This document shows, piece after piece, positions 60,467-64,000 of a stretch of DNA of 64,000 nucleotides; position 1 is the first letter of the stretch; the number at the start of each line of letters is the position of its first letter. Source of the DNA: Nonomuraea sp. NEAU-A123 (GTDB lineage: Bacteria; Actinomycetota; Actinomycetes; Streptosporangiales; Streptosporangiaceae); the NCBI RefSeq assembly GCF_018603905.1, contig NZ_JAHFZZ010000008.1:248001-312000 (forward strand), written 5' to 3'. The notes beneath the pieces were generated by a model, which worked only from the letters and a program-made list of their open reading frames with translations, did no database searches and was not told the DNA's origin. The position numbers and the translations under genes were made by a program.

Positions 60467-61103
60467 TCGATTCCGGTACGGTCGCCTCGTCGCCGGTCGA
60501 ACCAACTGGCAGACAGCCGATGTTGACCGGGTGGTGTACTGCACCGCCCGCATCGATGGCGCGGACAACCCTGATGGCCAGCGTGATCAGAGCGTCTACA
60601 TCAACGCCCTGCGGGCCAGCGGCAGCGTCGATCACATCGAGTTCGGCTACTGTGTCTCCCGGGTGAAGTACGCGCCGCTCGCTGTACGGGACCGGGCGGG
60701 CCGGCCCGTGCTCGCGCGTCCCACGTGGCCGATCCAGGTGTGTGACTCGGCAGGCGCGTCGGTCCCAGGCGCGAGCTTCATGGTCTCCTACGCCTATCGC
60801 GAGGAGAAGGGTTCTGACGTCAACGTTGCCTCGCACCTTCTCCTTGATGTCTTCAAGGGTGTAGTTGACGCGGCCGTCGTCATCTCCAACGACAGTGACC
60901 TGCGCTTTCCCATCGAGCAGGTCCGGCAGCACGTCCCTGTTGGCCTGGTCAACCCCAGCGGCAACTACCTCGCGGGAGCGCTGCGCGGCCAGGCCGCAGA
61001 TGGGGTTGGACGGCACTGGTGGTATCAGCTGACCGCAGGTGATCTGATCAAGTGCCAGCTCCCTTCGACCGTCAGCGCGTATACACGCCCACCGGGCTGG
61101 TGA
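60432..61103 (+). pseudogene. 5'-truncated NYN-domain protein
   Basis: Most of an actinobacterial NYN (PIN-like ribonuclease) protein is visible: TADVDRVVYCTARIDGADNP, YREEKGSDVNVASHLLLD and AAVVISNDSDLRFPIEQV with the acidic active-site set. The N-terminal strand with the first Asp (the YVDGFN-type motif) is missing. The frame starts inside the exporter's 3' end, implying a deletion fused the two. It could still be translated, but catalysis is doubtful. Confidence 0.6.
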
Positions 61104-61156
61104 CGGCAATCGCCCCGCGCCTGTGAAGCTCGCCTGCTATTCTGGAGACATATACC

Positions 61157-61185
61157 ACCCGGCTCCTTGTGGGCCGGGTTTTCTT
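61157..61185 (+). terminator. Rho-independent terminator
   Basis: The ACCCGGC / GCCGGGT stem (loop nine bases) is followed by TTTTCTT, a classic intrinsic terminator. It lies after the NYN remnant in the 262-base gap before pip, and it is the clearest T-tract terminator of the window. Confidence 0.75.
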
Positions 61186-61366
61186 ATGTCCGGCCGGGCT
61201 CCGCGCTGCGCGCCCAGAGCGCCACCGCCGGGGTCTCCCGATGGCCCGCCAAAGGTCTGCTCGACCTGCTGCTTGCCGGTCCCTCGATCTTCCGGGCTCT
61301 GGGACATCGCAGGTCATTCACCGCAGGTTGCGCGCCGGGCAGCCGCGGCGAGTATGTCTGATAGCT

Positions 61367-62323
61367 ATGGGACAAAAGACGTTTTATCCGCCGATTGAGC
61401 CGTACGAGACCGGGATGCTCGAGGTGGGCGACGGGAACGAGATCTACTGGGAGGTCTGCGGCAACCCCGACGGCAAACCTGTCGTCTTTCTTCACGGCGG
61501 TCCGGGCGGTGGGTTGCTGCCGGCGCAACGGCGGTTCTTCGACCCCGAGGCATACAAGATCGTGCTGTTCGAGCAGCGCAACTGCGGGCGCAGTCGACCG
61601 CATGCGGCGGACCCCGGGGTGTCGCTGGAGGCCAACACGACCTGGCACCTCGTGGCGGACATCGAGCGGCTCAGGCAGTGGCTCGGCATCGAGCGCTGGC
61701 AGGTGTTCGGCGGGTCGTGGGGGTCGACGCTGGCGCTGGCCTACGCGCGGCGGCACCCGGAGCGGGTGAGCGAGCTGGTGCTGCGCGGTGTCTACTTGGC
61801 GACCGAGGCCGACAACGTGTGGGCGTTCACCGGCACCGGGGCGGCCCGGCTGTTCCCGCGGGAGTGGGCGGCCTTTCGCGACTTCATCCCGGAGGCGGAG
61901 CGGGACGACTTGGTCGCCGCCTACCATCGCAGGCTGTCCGACCCGGACCCGGAGGTACACCTCCCGGCCGCGCGGGCGTGGGCGGCCTGGGAGCTGTCGG
62001 CGAACACGCTGCTCCCCGCCGCCCCACCGCCCCTCGACGACCGGGAGCTGGTGAGCTTCTCGCGCATCGAGGCGCACTACTTCAGCCAGGGGTGTTTCCT
62101 GAAGGACGGGGAACTGCTCGACGTGGCCGCGATCCGGCACATCCCGTGCGTGATCGTGAACGGCCGCTATGACATGAAGACGCCGCCGGACGCGGCGTGG
62201 GACCTGCAGCTCGCCTGGCCGGAGGCGGAGCTGCGGATCGTCGAGGACGCCGGCCACGCGGGCGCCGAGCCCGGCACGCTGCACGAGCTCATCACGGCCA
62301 CCGACGGTTACCGGCACCTTTAG
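61367..62323 (+). CDS. pip: Prolyl iminopeptidase
   Basis: This 318-residue S33 peptidase removes N-terminal proline. It shows HGGPGGGLLPAQRRFF (oxyanion), FGGSWGSTLALAYARRHPER (nucleophile Ser), NGRYDMKTPP (acid) and AGHAGAEPG (His). The ATG at 61367 begins the usual YPPIEPYETGML start of the family; the longer open frame upstream is non-coding. It is a single-gene unit. Confidence 0.93.
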   Translation: MGQKTFYPPIEPYETGMLEVGDGNEIYWEVCGNPDGKPVVFLHGGPGGGLLPAQRRFFDPEAYKIVLFEQRNCGRSRPHAADPGVSLEANTTWHLVADIERLRQWLGIERWQVFGGSWGSTLALAYARRHPERVSELVLRGVYLATEADNVWAFTGTGAARLFPREWAAFRDFIPEAERDDLVAAYHRRLSDPDPEVHLPAARAWAAWELSANTLLPAAPPPLDDRELVSFSRIEAHYFSQGCFLKDGELLDVAAIRHIPCVIVNGRYDMKTPPDAAWDLQLAWPEAELRIVEDAGHAGAEPGTLHELITATDGYRHL

Positions 62324-62387
62324 TTATAGACGATCGCTTTTCGTGACAGGAGAATTACTGCCAGCACGCACGAACGAGGAGGGCCCC

Positions 62388-62840
62388 ATGGCGTTCCCCA
62401 TCATGAAGCTGGCGGCCGCTCTGATGTTCGCCTGTCCGAGCCCCGTCCCCGTCGCCCCCGCCGGCACCGCGCTGCTCCAGTCGGGTGAGATCCGTTTCCA
62501 CACCATCAACGAGGCCAAGGACACCGAGACCATCGTCACGGTGACCGTCCGCGACCGTAGGGGGCAGACCATCGCCCTCCTGACCGGCGTTCTCGGCCAA
62601 TGGGCCGAGAACGCCTGGTCGGCCCGCATCCCGCTGAACGTCATCAGCCCGCCCGGAGACCTGGCGCGGCTGTGGGGCGGGACGATCAATGTCCGGATCG
62701 ACCCGAAGGGCGAGGACGCCTGGGCCTTCACCTTCCACACGTACCTGCGCTTCTCCAACGGGGAGACGGCCGACGTCTACCAGCGGCAGCTCGCGGTCGT
62801 GAACGAGGGCCGCCGCGACTGGACCACGATCATCCGATGA
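62388..62840 (+). CDS. Small secreted protein
   Basis: A 150-residue protein with a short signal-like N-terminus (FPIMKLAAALMFACPSPVPV) and then a beta-rich domain (GEIRFHTINEAKDTETIVTV, GGTINVRIDPKGEDAWAFTF). GAGGAGGG is placed seven bases before the ATG. The final segment (SNGETADVYQRQLAVVN) suggests an extracellular lectin-like or jelly-roll fold, but no family is recognised. Confidence 0.7.
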   Translation: MAFPIMKLAAALMFACPSPVPVAPAGTALLQSGEIRFHTINEAKDTETIVTVTVRDRRGQTIALLTGVLGQWAENAWSARIPLNVISPPGDLARLWGGTINVRIDPKGEDAWAFTFHTYLRFSNGETADVYQRQLAVVNEGRRDWTTIIR

Positions 62841-62925
62841 CGAGCGACTTGCCGAAAGTGCGGGCCGCCGGCCGGATTTTGCTCCACTCTTGATCGGTGA
62901 CCGTCGGCCAGGTCACCAAGAGGCT

Positions 62926-62954
62926 CCCGGGCCCGCCCCAGAGGCGGGCCCGGG
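62926..62954. terminator. Strong convergent terminator hairpin
   Basis: CCCGGGCCCGCC and GGCGGGCCCGGG form a perfect 12-bp stem with a five-base loop, followed by TTATTT. It serves the secreted-protein gene and perhaps the convergent minus-strand gene. Confidence 0.8.
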
Positions 62955-62959
62955 TTATT

Positions 62960-64000
62960 TCACGAGACCTTGTCGGGCCGCTCCGAGATGCGGATGGCGT
63001 TGACGATCGTCTTGCCCTCCCGCGTGGCGAAGCGGACGTTGAGCTGGCCGTCGGTGACCTTCACCGTGTACTGCCTGCTGACGGCCGTGTACGTGCCCGC
63101 CTCCAGCGCCAGGTCGAGCGCCGGGATCGCGAGCTGGCCCTCGACGAGCACGTCGAAGACCCGGCGGCCGATCTGCGTCGACTTGACGTCGGCGAAGTCC
63201 AGCTCGACGGTGTACGTCCCGGCCGGCACGTTGTCGAAGCGGTACTCCAGCATCCCCTCGCGAGCCGTCTTGAACAGCGCCTGGTCGTCGGTGCCCTTGA
63301 TGGTCTTGGACGAGGTGCTCGTACTGGTCGAGGTGGCGATGTACCCGTAACCGCCCGCGGTGTACTTCTTGTCGGGCGTCCAGGCGTCACCCGCGGTGTC
63401 GGTCACGGCCTTGGTGCCGCCGGCCTCCACGGCCACCTGGAGCTTGGGCACCACGACCGTCACCGCGATCTCGATGACCGGCTGCCGCCCGCTGGCCGAC
63501 TTCACGATCAGCTTGCCCGAGCGGAGCGTGCCCGGCAGGACGCCGGCGCTGGACACCGTGACCTTCAGTGTCACCGCCTGCCCCTTGGCGAGGTCGCCCG
63601 CCGTCGGCGTGACGCCGATCCAGCCCTGTGCCGGATCGGTGGTGACGGTGTACGCCGTGGGCGAGCCGAGGTTGGTCAGCTCCATCGTGCGGGTTCGGGT
63701 GGCGTTCGTGGGCAGCACCACGGTCAGCTCGCTCACCGAGGGGCTGACCCGGCCGGTGATCAGCGCGGTGTCGATCCTGGTGACCGTCGTCGGGGCGATC
63801 GTCACGGTCTTGGTGAACGTGCCGTAATGCTCCTTCGACACCTGCACCTCGTAGTCGCCGGCCAGGACCTGCCCGTAGAAGGCGCCGTCCTCACCGGTGG
63901 TGTAGGTGGCCACGTCGCCCACCTTCACCGTCGCGCCCGCCAGCGGCTTGCCGTCGTTGGCGTCGGTGACGGTGCCCGTCACCAGGCCGTGCCTGCTAGC
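62960..64000 (-). CDS. C-terminal part of a large exported protein with malectin-like domain (partial)
   Basis: The frame is open to the window end, so the start lies outside. From the N-terminal side it has a carboxypeptidase-regulatory-like repeat (DGKPLAGATVKVGD, GQVLAGDYEVQVSK), an Ig-like/BACON-type domain (WIGVTPTAGDLAKGQAV) and a malectin-like carbohydrate-binding domain (GYGYIATSTSTSTS, YRFDNVPAGTYTVELDFADV, FDVLVEGQ). Such tails belong to secreted peptidases (S8) or glycan-binding proteins. The active domain is not visible. Confidence 0.75.
   Translation of the reverse strand, partial: ASRHGLVTGTVTDANDGKPLAGATVKVGDVATYTTGEDGAFYGQVLAGDYEVQVSKEHYGTFTKTVTIAPTTVTRIDTALITGRVSPSVSELTVVLPTNATRTRTMELTNLGSPTAYTVTTDPAQGWIGVTPTAGDLAKGQAVTLKVTVSSAGVLPGTLRSGKLIVKSASGRQPVIEIAVTVVVPKLQVAVEAGGTKAVTDTAGDAWTPDKKYTAGGYGYIATSTSTSTSSKTIKGTDDQALFKTAREGMLEYRFDNVPAGTYTVELDFADVKSTQIGRRVFDVLVEGQLAIPALDLALEAGTYTAVSRQYTVKVTDGQLNVRFATREGKTIVNAIRISERPDKVS

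Noticed and set aside
1..64000. CRISPR array, tRNA or rRNA genes, or a replication origin
   Set aside because: I saw no regularly spaced repeats, no cloverleaf with an anticodon arm, no conserved rRNA stretch and no DnaA-box cluster.

Overview
The window is high-GC DNA with GTG/ATG starts, many four-base start/stop overlaps and families typical of filamentous Actinobacteria: XRE-DUF5753 with DUF397, an orphan HATPase, a DUF6703 protein, TAT-exported enzymes, dimeric GlyRS and a Zur/ZnuABC set. I infer a Streptosporangiaceae/Nonomuraea-like actinomycete; no rRNA or tRNA gene is present to confirm this.

Region 1 (1-7.2 kb) is housekeeping and zinc. It holds a truncated dienelactone hydrolase, glycyl-tRNA synthetase, a small monooxygenase-like protein, a DUF6703 membrane protein and a compact znuA-znuC-znuB-zur operon. 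That operon has a near-consensus promoter overlapped by a Zur-like box and an apparently leaderless start. Region 2 (7.2-17.7 kb) has a CGNR zinc-finger regulator and a WD40-like protein, then a LacI-controlled glycan module: TAT-type secreted enzyme, MalG/MalF-type permeases, solute-binding lipoprotein, FAD-dependent oxidoreductase and LacI, with a divergent exported beta-propeller protein. Two matching LacI-type sites lie between the divergent genes. Region 3 (17.7-31.2 kb) is accessory: HATPase and XRE/DUF397 proteins, AraC, DHFR-like protein, S33 peptidase, MerR, S51 peptidase, an orphan FxLD-type methyltransferase and uncharacterised proteins.

Region 4 (31.6-39.6 kb) contains a DyP-peroxidase/catalase-like operon. 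It also contains the most unusual system, a two-gene minus-strand operon. One gene encodes an RNA ligase fused to a P-loop kinase. The other is a 952-residue protein joining an MJ1316 RNA-end domain, an EEP phosphatase/nuclease domain, a 2H phosphoesterase and a poly(A)-polymerase-like nucleotidyltransferase. Together they look like a complete RNA end-healing and sealing pathway. Region 5 (39.7-52.1 kb) holds regulators paired with small enzymes (LysR/MBL hydrolase, Lrp/EamA/aldo-keto reductase, GntR, XRE-cupin/methyltransferase), interspersed with decaying genes (ADH fragment, frameshifted SDR, broken YcaQ-type gene).

Region 6 (52.2-61.1 kb) is an island. An intact ISL3-family element with an 8-bp target duplication sits inside a broken IS630-type transposase gene. 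It is followed by an AT-richer two-gene module of unknown function and a class IV lanthipeptide cluster: LanL synthetase, a 37-residue precursor too small to be noticed easily, a 12-bp-stem hairpin, an ABC exporter and a 5'-truncated NYN-domain gene. Region 7 (61.3-64 kb) has prolyl iminopeptidase, a small secreted protein and the C-terminal part of a large exported protein with malectin-like domains. I saw no CRISPR array, tRNA, rRNA or replication origin.
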